64,000 nt of DNA from Vibrionaceae bacterium (GTDB lineage: Bacteria; Pseudomonadota; Gammaproteobacteria; Enterobacterales; Vibrionaceae), in contig JAAEZQ010000012.1 of NCBI GenBank assembly GCA_018222805.1, positions 40,935-104,934 of the forward strand, read 5' to 3'. Positions 1 through 10,213 of the stretch are shown piece after piece; the first letter of the stretch is position 1, and the number at the start of each line of letters is the position of its first letter. Position numbers and translations under genes: made by a program. Under the pieces are notes generated by a model that worked only from the letters and a program-made list of their open reading frames with translations, made no database searches and was not told where the DNA came from.

Positions 1-2882
1 TTGACTGGCAGCCTTCGGGGTGGATGCTTAATCTCTCCGAAATTGACATTGAATCCGTAACACCATTGATAAAGCTTGCTCCAGCATCCGAGTCGAGCAG
101 CGAATTTATCCGTCAAATAGAGCCCAAAGGACGATTGGAAGATATCCGTCTATCGATGAAAGGTGGATTGGAGACATTACGCTATTCCGCAGAGTTGGAT
201 GAGCTGGGTTTAACACAGTGGGCGTTATTACCGGGCTTTCAACATGTTCAGGGAAGGGTGTCTGGTAATATTAATCAAGCCAAAGCCAATTTGACGGTGA
301 TTGATGATGTCTTCCCTTATGGTGACGTGTTTCAGGCACCGCTGAATATGAAGCAAGGCGAAGTCGATATTGTCTGGCAACAAGATGAACAAGGCTGGCG
401 CTTGTGGGCAGATAAAGTGACTGCCGCGACCCCCGACTTGCAGGTTTTGGGTGCTTTCCGTTTAGATTTCCCGAAAGATCGAAGTCCGTTTCTGTCATTT
501 TATGCTGAAGCGGATCTGTACAATGCAGGTGAAACCTGGCGTTACTTACCAACTTTAGCTCTAGGGCAAGATCTTACAGATTATCTCTCTACCGCGATTC
601 AAGGCGGTAAAGTGAATACCGCGAAGTTGCTCTGGTACGGTGAACTTGGCGATTTCCCATATGAACAACACAACGGTATGTTTCAGGCGTGGGTCGGTCT
701 CAAGGATGCAAAATTCAGCTTTGATACCGCTTGGCCACCCATTACTGATTTGCAGTTGGACTTGTTATTCGAAAACGATGCCATGCATCTGGATTCAAAG
801 TCAGCGACACTCAATGGTGTTGCTGCTGAGCGCATTACTGGCCGCATTCCGAGGCTGGCACCTGGCGGACATATTGAAATTGAAGCTAAAGCCAGCGCAC
901 CGGGGAACGAAGTTCGCGACTACATGATGGCTACGCCCTTGGTGGATTCGGTTGGTGCCGCGTTGACTGCGTTGCAAGTCAGTGGCCCTGTTTACTCGGA
1001 GTTCCAGCTCAATATTCCATTTAATAAAGAGAATAAACCAAGAGCTTGGGGCTTTGCGGATCTTAAAGACAATCGCGTCGATATTGACGCGCCGCCAATG
1101 ACCTTAGAAAAGGCGACTGGACGTATTCATTTTGATAACGATGTCGTTACGACTTCTGGTCTTGCCGCAGAATTATTAACACAACCGATCTCACTTGATT
1201 TTCGAGGGGAAAGCTCACAGCAAGGCTACGATGTTGCTATCAATACACTGGGCGACTGGGACGTAGAACCGCTAAAACCGTATGTTGGGGAGCGATGGCT
1301 GAACTTAGTTTCTGGTCACGCACCATGGCAAATGGATATCGACTTACAGCTTAATGATGTGGGATTTACCTATCAAGTTGACGCCCTAGCCCAACTTAAC
1401 CGAGTCGTCAGTGAGTATCCGTATCCACTGGTTAAAAAAGCGGGCGAGTCTGGTCTGGCGAAGTTGCAGGCATCTGGCAACCAAGAAAACATTTCTGCTC
1501 GTCTGGAGATTCCTAACGCAAAATATCAGACGGAGATAGACATCGCTGGTGACGTACCGCTCCTAACTGCGACCAACTTAATAATTGGGCAAGGTGGTTT
1601 CAAGACGACTCCAGTTATCGGACATGATGCCTCAATACGTCTTGATGAGCTTGATGTAGATAAGTGGTTAGAACTGCTGAATGCCCCCCCGAGTAGTGTC
1701 CCTTCAGTACTCTCCAATATGAAGACGCCGACAATCCCGTTACCAACACGGGTAGATATTGAGGCTCAGAGCTTAAAGTTCGGCAAGATTGAATTTCATG
1801 ATGTTGACGTTAATGCCAGTAAAAAGAACTCAAGCTGGCAAATGCAGGTTAATAGTCAGGAGGTAAAAGGTACAGCGGACTACCTGAAACCGAATGACTT
1901 GACGGTATCGTTAGATCATCTGCATTTGTACATTCCGGGCTTTGATGAGCTTGAGAACGAACGAAGTTCCATCTTTGTCAGTGACGATCAAAATGCGCCG
2001 TTAATAACCAAATTTGACCGCCAGTTTCATGACGAAATGCCAAACTTAAAACTGAATATTAATGATTTTTGGTTGCAAGGGTATAAAGTGGGCAAGGTGG
2101 ATGTTGACTTGCTGCGACGTGATGATCGTATGGAGTGGAAAAAACTTACCTTTAGCAGTGGAAAAAACAGCATAGATATGAGTGGTTGGTGGGCACTGAC
2201 TGACGAGCACAGTCATTCTAACCTGACCATTAAGGTAAAGGGCGACAACAACACGGATCTTATGGAGCGCTTCGGCATCACTTCAGGGATTCAGCAGGCT
2301 CCATTTGAACTTAATGCTAATTTGGAGTGGGATGGCGCGCCTTGGTCGATGAAGACCCAAACACTGCAAGGTGACGTATCGACGGAATTTGGTAAAGGTG
2401 TCATCAGTGAAGTAAGTGGTGCCGCACGTCTGCTTGGCTTATTCAGTCTTGACTCTATCATTCGTAAGATGCAGCTCGATTTTACCGATGTGTTTGATAA
2501 AGGGATGGCGTTTAATTCGATTACTGGTTCGGGCAAGATTCAGGATGGCGTATTTGTCACTAATGATATCGTTATGGATGCGCTCGCCGGGGAAATGCAG
2601 ATTCGAGGAATGGCCGACGTCACAACCAGAACGGTGGATGCCGAGGTGAAATTTACGCCTGATATCACGTCTGGTTTACCTATGCTGACGGCGTTCGCAG
2701 TAGCGCCACAGACTGCCTTGTACGTACTGGCGATCTCGACAGTGATCTCTCCTGTGGTTGAGGTGTTTACTCAAGTAAACTATGAAGTCAAAGGGCCGCT
2801 CGAATCACCGACGGTTAAAGAGATATCGCGTAGTCAGGGTGAATATAAGCTGCCAGAAAAGCTGCGTGAGCAGGCGCAATAA
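1..2882 (+). CDS. yhdP: YhdP family AsmA-like envelope protein (5'-partial)
   Basis: The reading frame is open to the left window edge: codons before the first internal ATG at 24 (frame starting at base 3) read through without a stop, so the true start lies outside. The visible ~960 residues match the C-terminal part of YhdP, a very large AsmA/TamB-like inner-membrane-anchored protein with a beta-rich periplasmic body. In E. coli the YhdP/TamB/YdbH group is implicated in moving phospholipids toward the outer membrane. The typical C-terminal features are present: a DUF3971/AsmA-like block, a hydrophobic stretch near the end (around LPMLTAFAVAPQTALYVLAI) and a short basic tail. It is followed after 40 bp by the nitrilase gene and then tldD, the usual gammaproteobacterial order, so it probably heads a shared transcript. 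Family assignment is secure; the truncation is only a window effect. Confidence 0.9.
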   Translation, partial: DWQPSGWMLNLSEIDIESVTPLIKLAPASESSSEFIRQIEPKGRLEDIRLSMKGGLETLRYSAELDELGLTQWALLPGFQHVQGRVSGNINQAKANLTVIDDVFPYGDVFQAPLNMKQGEVDIVWQQDEQGWRLWADKVTAATPDLQVLGAFRLDFPKDRSPFLSFYAEADLYNAGETWRYLPTLALGQDLTDYLSTAIQGGKVNTAKLLWYGELGDFPYEQHNGMFQAWVGLKDAKFSFDTAWPPITDLQLDLLFENDAMHLDSKSATLNGVAAERITGRIPRLAPGGHIEIEAKASAPGNEVRDYMMATPLVDSVGAALTALQVSGPVYSEFQLNIPFNKENKPRAWGFADLKDNRVDIDAPPMTLEKATGRIHFDNDVVTTSGLAAELLTQPISLDFRGESSQQGYDVAINTLGDWDVEPLKPYVGERWLNLVSGHAPWQMDIDLQLNDVGFTYQVDALAQLNRVVSEYPYPLVKKAGESGLAKLQASGNQENISARLEIPNAKYQTEIDIAGDVPLLTATNLIIGQGGFKTTPVIGHDASIRLDELDVDKWLELLNAPPSSVPSVLSNMKTPTIPLPTRVDIEAQSLKFGKIEFHDVDVNASKKNSSWQMQVNSQEVKGTADYLKPNDLTVSLDHLHLYIPGFDELENERSSIFVSDDQNAPLITKFDRQFHDEMPNLKLNINDFWLQGYKVGKVDVDLLRRDDRMEWKKLTFSSGKNSIDMSGWWALTDEHSHSNLTIKVKGDNNTDLMERFGITSGIQQAPFELNANLEWDGAPWSMKTQTLQGDVSTEFGKGVISEVSGAARLLGLFSLDSIIRKMQLDFTDVFDKGMAFNSITGSGKIQDGVFVTNDIVMDALAGEMQIRGMADVTTRTVDAEVKFTPDITSGLPMLTAFAVAPQTALYVLAISTVISPVVEVFTQVNYEVKGPLESPTVKEISRSQGEYKLPEKLREQAQ

Positions 2883-2922
2883 ATTACCTCAGTTTTCAAG
2901 GAATTTAAGGAAGGAAAAACAC

Positions 2923-3744
2923 ATGGAACGTGTTGGTATCATTCAAATGACTTCTGGCCCAGATATCGAAGCGAATCTGGCGTTTATCGAAAATCAGTGT
3001 GTATTAGCAGCCAAGCAGGGTGTGAAGCTTGTACTAACCCCTGAAAATTCTGTGCTGTTTTCTAGCCGTGAGGACTATCATCAACACGCTGAGCCGCTCG
3101 GAAGTGGTGTGATACAGCAACGTTTGGCCGATATTGCTAAACATAACCAGTTGACTTTGATCGTCGGCAGTATGCCTATTCAAACAGTCAGAGGTGTGAC
3201 GACGACCACTATCGTCCTTCCGCCACATGGTAAGTACATTGCCCATTATGACAAACTACATATGTTTGACGTCGAAGTCGAAGACGGCCATGGCAGTTAC
3301 CGAGAATCCGATACCTTTACGTCGGGCAATCAAATTGTTGTCGCAGAAACCGATATTGGTAGTGTTGGATTGAGTATTTGCTATGACGTACGTTTTCCTG
3401 AATTATACAAAGAGCTGCGATTAGCTGGCGCGGAAATTATCGTTGTCCCTGCTGCGTTTACCGCAGTGACTGGCGACGCGCACTGGGAGATACTGTTACG
3501 GGCCAGAGCGATAGAAACTCAGTGCTGGATTCTTGCCAGCAATCAAACGGGAACTCATCCTTGCGGACGAAAAACGTGGGGTCACTCCATGGTTATTGAC
3601 CCTTGGGGCCGAATACATAAACAACTTCAAGAACAGGTCGGTTTGTTGGTGGCAGAGATAGATTTGTCACAAGCCCAGCAAGTAAGGCAGAATATGCCGC
3701 TGACTCAACACAGTCGCTTTCAAAATGAATTGAGACGGAAATAA
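2923..3744 (+). CDS. Carbon-nitrogen hydrolase (nitrilase superfamily, Nit1/NIT2-like)
   Basis: A 273-residue nitrilase-superfamily amidase. The Glu-Lys-Cys catalytic triad is visible: Glu41 (LTPENS), Lys111 (YDKLHMFDV) and Cys153 ([10 protein letters not shown]). This arrangement matches the Nit1/NIT2 subgroup, whose characterised members hydrolyse deaminated glutathione or omega-amides, giving metabolite repair as the likely role; the substrate is inferred. The frame is open upstream inside yhdP, but ATG 2923 is chosen because a strong AAGGAAGG ribosome-binding site lies just before it and the family N-terminus starts here ([10 protein letters not shown]). It lies 40 bp after yhdP and 11 bp before tldD, so the three are probably co-transcribed. 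Cytoplasmic: no signal peptide. Confidence 0.9.
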   Translation: MERVGIIQMTSGPDIEANLAFIENQCVLAAKQGVKLVLTPENSVLFSSREDYHQHAEPLGSGVIQQRLADIAKHNQLTLIVGSMPIQTVRGVTTTTIVLPPHGKYIAHYDKLHMFDVEVEDGHGSYRESDTFTSGNQIVVAETDIGSVGLSICYDVRFPELYKELRLAGAEIIVVPAAFTAVTGDAHWEILLRARAIETQCWILASNQTGTHPCGRKTWGHSMVIDPWGRIHKQLQEQVGLLVAEIDLSQAQQVRQNMPLTQHSRFQNELRRK

Positions 3745-3755
3745 AAGAGCTAACT

Positions 3756-5201
3756 ATGAGCACAAACCAAATAGAACAGGCACTCATTGCCCCAAATGGT
3801 CTGACAGAGCAAGACATTGCTGACACACTAGCGAGTATTGCGACGCGCCAGATCGATTATGCGGACATTTACTTTCAGTCCAGCTGGCATGAGTCTCTGG
3901 TTCTGGAAGACAGCATCATCAAAGATGGCTCTTTTAATATCGATTGTGGTGTCGGCGTTCGTGCTGTAACGGGTGAGAAAACGGGTTTCGCTTATTCAGA
4001 CCAAATTAATCTTGAAGGTCTCAAGCAAAGTGCTATCGCAGCACGAGGCATTGCCCAGCAAGGTCAAAATGGTAAGGTACAGGCATTTAAACGCACCGAT
4101 AACCAGGCTTACTATGAAGCGGTTAACCCTTTGGCGGGTTGGGAAAAGCAGCAAAAAACCGAACTTCTAAAATCACTTGATGCGTATATCCGTACTAAAG
4201 AGCCGTTGATCAAAGAAGTTTCGATTAGCATCAGTGGCGTACATGAACAAATGTTAGTGGCCGCAACAGATGGGACTTTCGCAGGGGATATTCGCCCGTT
4301 AGTGCGTCTGTCTATCAGCGTATTGGCTCAGAAAGGTGAACGCCGTGAGCGTGGTAGCGCGGGCGGTGGCGGTCGTTTTGGTTATGACTTCTTCCTTTCT
4401 GAAACGGACGGCGTGAAGCAAGCTTTCCATTATGCCGACGAAGCGATTCGCATGGCTTTGGTTAACTTAGAAGCAGACGCGGCACCTGCTGGTATGATGC
4501 CAGTGGTACTTGGTTCTGGCTGGCCTGGCGTATTGCTACACGAAGCGGTAGGCCACGGTTTAGAAGGCGATTTTAACCGTAAAGAGTCGTCGGTTTTCTC
4601 CGGTAAAATGGGGCAGCAAGTGACTTCTTCTCTTTGTACGATAGTCGACGACGGCACATTGAAAGATCTGCGTGGTTCGTTGAATGTCGACGATGAAGGT
4701 GTCAATGGTCAGTACAATACGCTTATCGAAAATGGCGTATTGAAAGGCTACATGCAAGACAAGCTTAACGCGCGCTTGATGGGTGTTAGTCCAACCGGTA
4801 ACGGCCGCCGTGAGTCCTACGCGCACTTACCAATGCCGCGTATGACCAATACTTACATGCTGCCGGGTGAACATACACCCGAAGAGATTATTTCGACCGT
4901 GGAGAAAGGTCTGTACGCGCCAAACTTTGGTGGCGGCCAAGTCGATATCACTTCAGGTAAGTTTGTGTTCTCAGCGTCTGAAGCATACTTAATTGAAAAT
5001 GGCAAAATTACTCGTCCGGTGAAAGGAGCGACTCTGATTGGTTCTGGTATTGAAGCAATGCAGCAAGTTTCCATGGTTGGTAACGACCTTAGCATCGATA
5101 AAGGTGTTGGAGTGTGTGGTAAAGCAGGGCAAAGTGTTCCTGTAGGTGTAGGCCAGCCAACGTTGAAGCTGGACTCGCTGACCGTTGGTGGTACCGAGTA
5201 A
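3756..5201 (+). CDS. tldD: Metalloprotease TldD
   Basis: 481 residues, the usual TldD length. TldD forms a heterodimeric cytoplasmic zinc protease with PmbA/TldE. In E. coli the pair trims the microcin B17 precursor and degrades unfolded peptides and the CcdA antitoxin. The metal-binding HExxxH motif is HEAVGH at residues 262-267. The glycine-rich C-terminal region typical of the family ([31 protein letters not shown]) is present. The partner pmbA lies about 9 kb downstream in the same window (14319-15662), so both subunits are encoded nearby but not in one operon. ATG 3756 follows the nitrilase stop by 11 bp. A strong bidirectional terminator follows at 5222-5249. Confidence 0.97.
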   Translation: MSTNQIEQALIAPNGLTEQDIADTLASIATRQIDYADIYFQSSWHESLVLEDSIIKDGSFNIDCGVGVRAVTGEKTGFAYSDQINLEGLKQSAIAARGIAQQGQNGKVQAFKRTDNQAYYEAVNPLAGWEKQQKTELLKSLDAYIRTKEPLIKEVSISISGVHEQMLVAATDGTFAGDIRPLVRLSISVLAQKGERRERGSAGGGGRFGYDFFLSETDGVKQAFHYADEAIRMALVNLEADAAPAGMMPVVLGSGWPGVLLHEAVGHGLEGDFNRKESSVFSGKMGQQVTSSLCTIVDDGTLKDLRGSLNVDDEGVNGQYNTLIENGVLKGYMQDKLNARLMGVSPTGNGRRESYAHLPMPRMTNTYMLPGEHTPEEIISTVEKGLYAPNFGGGQVDITSGKFVFSASEAYLIENGKITRPVKGATLIGSGIEAMQQVSMVGNDLSIDKGVGVCGKAGQSVPVGVGQPTLKLDSLTVGGTE

Positions 5202-5221
5202 CGCTAACGTAGAAAATCATA

Positions 5222-5255
5222 AAAAGAGCGCTCAATGGAGCGCTCTTTTACTTTT
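5222..5255. terminator. Bidirectional terminator between tldD and the phoH-family gene
   Basis: A 12-bp perfect stem (AAAAGAGCGCTC at 5222-5233, GAGCGCTCTTTT at 5238-5249) with an AATG loop. A T-run follows on the plus strand and an A-run precedes it, giving a U-tract on the minus strand too. It sits between the convergent tldD and PhoH-family genes. Confidence 0.9.
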
Positions 5256-5273
5256 TAATCAATATACATCGAT

Positions 5274-6650
5274 TTATAGGTTCTCTTCAGCAAACTCTGC
5301 CAGACGACTACGAACCACACCATTAAGGTGGATATTTGTACTGCCTTCAAAGTTCTTGAAGCGTTCAACCATGTAAGTTAGGCCAGAAGTCACGGGTGTT
5401 AGGTAGTGAGAGTCAATCTGGGCTAGGTTACCGGAACAGACGATCTTGGTGCCTTCACCACAACGAGTGATGATGGTTTTGATTTGTGAGGCGGTTAAGT
5501 TTTGGCACTCATCAAGAAGCACGAATGCATTTTGGATTGAGCGTCCACGCATAAAGTTTATCGACTTAAACTGAATATTGGCTTTATCGCAAATGTACTT
5601 CAGTGAGCCTTCCGTGCAGTGGTCGTGTTTATGTAGAGCTTCCAACGTATCGGTAACCGCAGCCAACCACGGCATCATTTTTTCCTCTTCCGAGCCCGGC
5701 AGGAAACCTATCGATTCACCGATATCTGGCGTATTACGCGTGACGATTATTTTATCGAACATCTTTTTCTCGATGGTTTGTTCAAGGGCGGCTGCCATGG
5801 CTAACAGAGTTTTACCACTACCTGCAGCACCAGTGAGAATCACGAGATCGATCTCTGGATCGACAAGCGCATCTAACGCCATCGCTTGATAGATATTCTT
5901 CGGTGTAATATCCCAAACGCGGCGATGCATCATACGTTCGCGACTGATATCGAGCAGGGTGAGTTTATCGTCATTGATGGTTTCAACGCGGCCAGCAAAG
6001 TCACTATCTTCATCAATCACATACTGGTTTATGAATGTTGGGTCAAAAGGCTCACGGCTGAGTTTGTGGTAGGTTTTTCCGCCCAGTGCATAGCTTTCAA
6101 CCTCGTCAACGCTACTCCAGAAATCGCCTTCACGTTGTTGAAAGCCTTTGGTGAGGTATTGAACATCGTCAATCAGCTGGTCAGTTCGGTAGTCTTCAAC
6201 AAAGCGTACACCAGCTCCTTTGGCGCGAAGACGCATGTTGATGTCTTTCGTTACTAACACCACTTCACGTGGCGCTCGTTTATTTTGCAGATAAAGCACG
6301 GCATTAAGGATGCGGTTGTCACCGGCTTTGTCGGCGAAGGCTTTGACGGTTTCCTGCAATTCGAAGTCCGCCAAAATGGAAATAGCTCCTTGATCTGGAT
6401 TGTCTTTTGATACAGGAATGCCTTCTGAAATCTCATCTGGCGTGGCATCTTTGAACATGTCTTCCAAAGCGCGAATCGCAACACGAGCATCTCGTGCAAC
6501 ATCTCGTTTGCTGTCTTTAATTCGGTCGAGTTCTTCCAAAACGGTCATGGGTATGACGACATCATGTTCTTTAAAAGAGAGTATAGCGAAGGGTTCGTGA
6601 AGAAGAATATTGGTATCTAGTACAAAAAGTTTCCGATCGGTATCGCCCAT
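5274..6650 (-). CDS. PIN domain-PhoH family ATPase (YlaK-type)
   Basis: 458 residues with two domains. An N-terminal PIN-like nuclease fold (about residues 5-150) starts LFVLDTNILLHEP and carries conserved acidic residues. A C-terminal PhoH-type P-loop ATPase (about 245-458) has Walker A GAAGSGKT at residues 274-281 and the Walker B-like sequence FVLLDECQNLT. PIN-PhoH proteins (PhoH2 type) are reported in other bacteria to have ATP-dependent RNA unwinding and sequence-specific RNase activity; that activity is inferred here. Cytoplasmic. It is transcribed convergently with tldD, and about 560 bp separate its start from divergent rapA. Confidence 0.88.
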   Translation of the reverse strand: MGDTDRKLFVLDTNILLHEPFAILSFKEHDVVIPMTVLEELDRIKDSKRDVARDARVAIRALEDMFKDATPDEISEGIPVSKDNPDQGAISILADFELQETVKAFADKAGDNRILNAVLYLQNKRAPREVVLVTKDINMRLRAKGAGVRFVEDYRTDQLIDDVQYLTKGFQQREGDFWSSVDEVESYALGGKTYHKLSREPFDPTFINQYVIDEDSDFAGRVETINDDKLTLLDISRERMMHRRVWDITPKNIYQAMALDALVDPEIDLVILTGAAGSGKTLLAMAAALEQTIEKKMFDKIIVTRNTPDIGESIGFLPGSEEEKMMPWLAAVTDTLEALHKHDHCTEGSLKYICDKANIQFKSINFMRGRSIQNAFVLLDECQNLTASQIKTIITRCGEGTKIVCSGNLAQIDSHYLTPVTSGLTYMVERFKNFEGSTNIHLNGVVRSRLAEFAEENL

Positions 6651-7215
6651 AGCGTCTCCTTGCCTAAGTACGGCTGTGCTTGCGAGTTGTTAAGTCACCT
6701 AACGGGTGAAGTGACCTAACTCTGATTGCTTGCAATAGAGGTTGTCGGGCTATCGTCGGTTAGTGTGCAACTGAGCAGCAAGACAACTTATGCAAACCCG
6801 TGTTGATCCTAATCGTGTACCTATGCGCTTAATTTACATGCGATGGTATATGCAGTGAATTTAAGCGCTCTTAATTAAAAGTATACGTAATATTTGCTTG
6901 CAGTAATGTAATAATTGACATGGTTTTTTTACAATTTGATTGCACCTGTCATTTGGGAAAAAAAGTTTCCGCTTGGAGCGGTTTCGGCGTGACCTAAATC
7001 ACAGCTTACAGTAATATTAGCGACCTTTTTCTGCGCATAGGCTACGGGCAATTTATCATGTTGAGCTGACTGAAGATTGCTCAGCCATAAGTGGCATGAC
7101 AAGTGCGATCGGCGTAGCAGAAGCCAGAATCAGATCTAAACTATTATCCATGCCTGAGGGCATGAGTAGACCGACAGAAATACGAATCAAGAACTAATAA
7201 CGAGGTAGTCAATTC
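6651..7215. other. Divergent intergenic region between the PhoH-family gene and rapA
   Basis: 565 bp without a credible gene. It contains a CRP-like palindrome (6988-7003), listed separately, and A/T-rich promoter-like DNA around 6870-6960. The interval before rapA also has short imperfect inverted repeats. No RNA gene was recognised. Confidence 0.5.
6988..7003. promoter_or_regulatory. CRP-like binding site upstream of rapA
   Basis: The sequence CGTGACCTAAATCACA matches the CRP consensus TGTGA-N6-TCACA at 9 of 10 core positions. It lies 213 bp before the rapA start and 338 bp before the divergent phoH-family start. This is a motif match only, and the target gene is uncertain. Confidence 0.4.
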
Positions 7216-10125
7216 ATGACATTTGCTTTGGGGCAGCGCTGGATTAGCGATACGGAAAGCGATTTAGGTTTAGGTACGGTAGTTGCGATGGATGCTCGTA
7301 CTGTGACGTTGATGTTTGCAGCATCAGAGGAAAGCCGAGTGTACGCACGTAACGATGCACCTGTTACCCGAGTGACGTTTAACGTTGGTGATGTTATCGA
7401 TTGCCAGGAAGGTTGGTCTCTGAAAGTTGAAGAAGTGCTTGAAGATGAAGGCCTGTACACCTACTTCGGCACTCGTGAAGATACACAGGAAACGGCAGTT
7501 GTACTGCGTGAGATTTTCCTTAGCAACCAAATTCGCTTCAACAAGCCTCAAGATAAGTTGTATGCAGGTCAGATTGACCGCATGGACAACTTCGTTTTGC
7601 GTTATCGTGCACTAACCAATCAGTTTGAACAACATAAGAGCCCAATGCGCGGTCTTTGCGGTATGCGCGCAGGTCTGATTCCTCATCAGTTATACATTGC
7701 GCATGAAGTCGGTCGCCGCCATGCTCCTCGTGTTTTACTGGCCGATGAAGTTGGTTTAGGTAAAACCATCGAAGCGGGTATGATCATTCATCAGCAAGTA
7801 TTGTCTGGTCGCGCTGAGCGCATTTTGATTGTGGTGCCTGAAACGCTGCAACATCAATGGCTAGTAGAGATGATGCGTCGTTTCAATCTGCATTTCTCAA
7901 TCTTTGATGAAGAACGTTGTATTGAAGCGTTCGCAGATGCAGAAAACCCATTTGATACCCAACAATACGTACTGTGTTCTCTGGATTTCCTACGTAAGAG
8001 CCGTAAGCGTTTTGAGCAAGCTCTGGAAGGTGAATGGGATCTACTGGTTGTCGATGAAGCACATCACCTTGAATGGAGTCAGGACAAGCCAAGTCGTGAA
8101 TACCAAGTCGTTGAAGGCTTGGCTGAACGTACCTCTGGCGTGTTGCTACTGACCGCAACGCCAGAGCAATTAGGTCGTGAGAGTCACTTTGCGCGCCTGC
8201 GCTTACTTGATCCTGATCGTTTCTACGATTACGAAGCATTCGTTGAGGAAGAAGAGCAATACGCCCCAGTTGCTGACGCGATTACTTCTCTTTTTACCGG
8301 TGAAAAGCTGCCTAACGATGCCAAAAACCAAATCACTGAATTGCTGTCTGAGCAGGATGTCGAACCACTTTTCCGCATTATCGAAAGCAACAGTGATGAA
8401 GAGTCAAAAGCGTCGGCACGTCAGGAACTGATCGACAACCTGATGGATCGCCACGGTACTGGACGCGTTCTGTTCCGTAATACTCGTGCTGCTATTAAGG
8501 GTTTTCCGGTGCGTAACGTGCACCTAATGCCAATGGATATTCCACAGCAATATACGACCTCGATGCGTGTAGCTGGCTTGATTGGTGGCAAGATGAGTTC
8601 TGAAGCCCGTGCGATGAAAAACCTTTACCCAGAAGAGATCTTCCAGGAGTTTGAAGGTGATGAATCAAGCTGGTGGCAGTTTGACTCGCGTGTGAACTGG
8701 TTACTTGAAAAAGTGACAGAAAAACGCAGCGAGAAGATCCTAGTTATCGCTTCTCGTGCAAGTACGGCTTTGCAGCTAGAGCAGGCATTACGTGAACGTG
8801 AAGGCATCCGCGCGACGGTCTTCCATGAAGGCATGTCGATTCTAGAGCGTGACAAAGCAGCGGCTTACTTCGCGCAAGAAGAGGGCGGAGCTCAGGTTCT
8901 TATCTGTAGTGAGATTGGCTCAGAAGGTCGTAACTTCCAGTTTGCTAACCAGTTAGTGATGTTTGATCTACCGTTCAACCCAGACTTGCTTGAGCAGCGT
9001 ATTGGTCGTTTGGACCGTATCGGGCAAAACCGCGACATCGACATTCATGTCCCTTATCTGAAAGGCACTTCGCAAGCGATTCTGGCTCGTTGGTTCGACG
9101 AAGGTTTGAATGCTTTTGCTGAAACCTGTCCGACTGGTCGAGCAGTTTACGATAAGTACTCTGATGCTTTGATTGAGATTCTAGCATCTGGTGATACCAG
9201 TGAATTGGATGGCATCATTGAAGAATCAGCGAAAATGAACAAACAGCTGAAGTCTCAATTGGAACAAGGTCGTGACCGTCTGCTAGAAATGCACTCTAAC
9301 GGTGGCGAGAAAGCGCAGCAAATCGTTGAGAAAATCTCCTCTACTGATGGTGATACTAATTTGGTGACATTTGCTCTGTCACTGTTTGACACGATTGGTC
9401 TGAACCAGGACGACAAAGGTGAAAACGCACTGGTTGTGACGCCATCTGAACACATGATGGTACCGAGCTACCCAGGCCTGCCTTATGAGGGGGCGACTAT
9501 CACGTTCGATCGTGAAACCGCGTTGTCTCGTGAAGATATGCACTTTATCAGTTGGGAGCACCCGATGATCCAAGGTGGTATCGATCTTCTGATGAGTGAG
9601 GGCGTGGGTACGTCAGCGGTTTCGTTGCTGAAAAATAAAGCTCTACCAGTCGGTACGATTCTGCTTGAGTTGATTTATGCAGTGGATGCCCAAGCTCCGA
9701 AACGTAGTGGTATTGCTCGCTTTTTGCCGAAGACACCAATTCGCCTGATGATGGACTCACGTGGTAATGATTTATCATCGCAGGTTGAGTTTGAAGGCTT
9801 CAACCGCCAGCTTAGCCCAGTTAACCGCCACCTTGGCAGCAAACTGGTAACGTCAGTGCAAAAAGACGTGCATCGTTTGATCGAAACGGGCGACGAACTG
9901 GTTGAGCAGAAAGTAGAAGAAGTACGCAAGCAGGCTGAGCAAGATATGCAGCATAGCTTGAATTCCGAGCTTGAGCGTTTACAGGCTCTGAAAGCGGTCA
10001 ATCCAAATATTCGTGATGAAGAAATTGAAACGATTGAAGCGCAGATTAAAGAGCTGACAGGGTACATTAATCAAGCTCAGGTTCAGCTGGATTCGTTACG
10101 TTTGATTGTTGTCAGCCACAACTAA
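7216..10125 (+). CDS. rapA: RNA polymerase-associated ATPase RapA (HepA)
   Basis: 969 residues, full length for RapA, a Swi2/Snf2-family ATPase that binds core RNA polymerase and promotes its recycling after transcription. Seen in order: N-terminal Tudor-like domains (about 1-110); helicase motif I DEVGLGKT at 177-184; motif II DEAH at 280-283 ([10 protein letters not shown]); motif [13 protein letters not shown]; the C-terminal helicase lobe with [15 protein letters not shown] and [14 protein letters not shown] (motifs V and VI); then the RapA-specific C-terminal region ending in a coiled-coil-rich tail. Start ATG 7216 follows an ACGAGG-like ribosome-binding site. A strong terminator follows at 10150-10173. 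Cytoplasmic. Confidence 0.97.
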   Translation: MTFALGQRWISDTESDLGLGTVVAMDARTVTLMFAASEESRVYARNDAPVTRVTFNVGDVIDCQEGWSLKVEEVLEDEGLYTYFGTREDTQETAVVLREIFLSNQIRFNKPQDKLYAGQIDRMDNFVLRYRALTNQFEQHKSPMRGLCGMRAGLIPHQLYIAHEVGRRHAPRVLLADEVGLGKTIEAGMIIHQQVLSGRAERILIVVPETLQHQWLVEMMRRFNLHFSIFDEERCIEAFADAENPFDTQQYVLCSLDFLRKSRKRFEQALEGEWDLLVVDEAHHLEWSQDKPSREYQVVEGLAERTSGVLLLTATPEQLGRESHFARLRLLDPDRFYDYEAFVEEEEQYAPVADAITSLFTGEKLPNDAKNQITELLSEQDVEPLFRIIESNSDEESKASARQELIDNLMDRHGTGRVLFRNTRAAIKGFPVRNVHLMPMDIPQQYTTSMRVAGLIGGKMSSEARAMKNLYPEEIFQEFEGDESSWWQFDSRVNWLLEKVTEKRSEKILVIASRASTALQLEQALREREGIRATVFHEGMSILERDKAAAYFAQEEGGAQVLICSEIGSEGRNFQFANQLVMFDLPFNPDLLEQRIGRLDRIGQNRDIDIHVPYLKGTSQAILARWFDEGLNAFAETCPTGRAVYDKYSDALIEILASGDTSELDGIIEESAKMNKQLKSQLEQGRDRLLEMHSNGGEKAQQIVEKISSTDGDTNLVTFALSLFDTIGLNQDDKGENALVVTPSEHMMVPSYPGLPYEGATITFDRETALSREDMHFISWEHPMIQGGIDLLMSEGVGTSAVSLLKNKALPVGTILLELIYAVDAQAPKRSGIARFLPKTPIRLMMDSRGNDLSSQVEFEGFNRQLSPVNRHLGSKLVTSVQKDVHRLIETGDELVEQKVEEVRKQAEQDMQHSLNSELERLQALKAVNPNIRDEEIETIEAQIKELTGYINQAQVQLDSLRLIVVSHN

Positions 10126-10149
10126 GCTCAAAGACTCAAACTCAATAAC

Positions 10150-10181
10150 AAAGGCCTTCAATAGAAGGCCTTTTCTTTTTT
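10150..10181. terminator. Terminator after rapA (convergent with the Nramp gene)
   Basis: A perfect 10-bp stem (AAAGGCCTTC 10150-10159 / GAAGGCCTTT 10164-10173), loop AATA, then TTTCTTTTTT on the plus strand. It lies between convergent genes. Confidence 0.88.
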
Positions 10182-10213
10182 AGATGCGAACTTTTTATCT
10201 GCTTAGCAGCCTA

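Noticed and set aside
9675..10067. Long minus-strand frame within rapA
   Set aside because: Shadow ORF, Ser/Arg-rich composition typical of antisense to a real gene.
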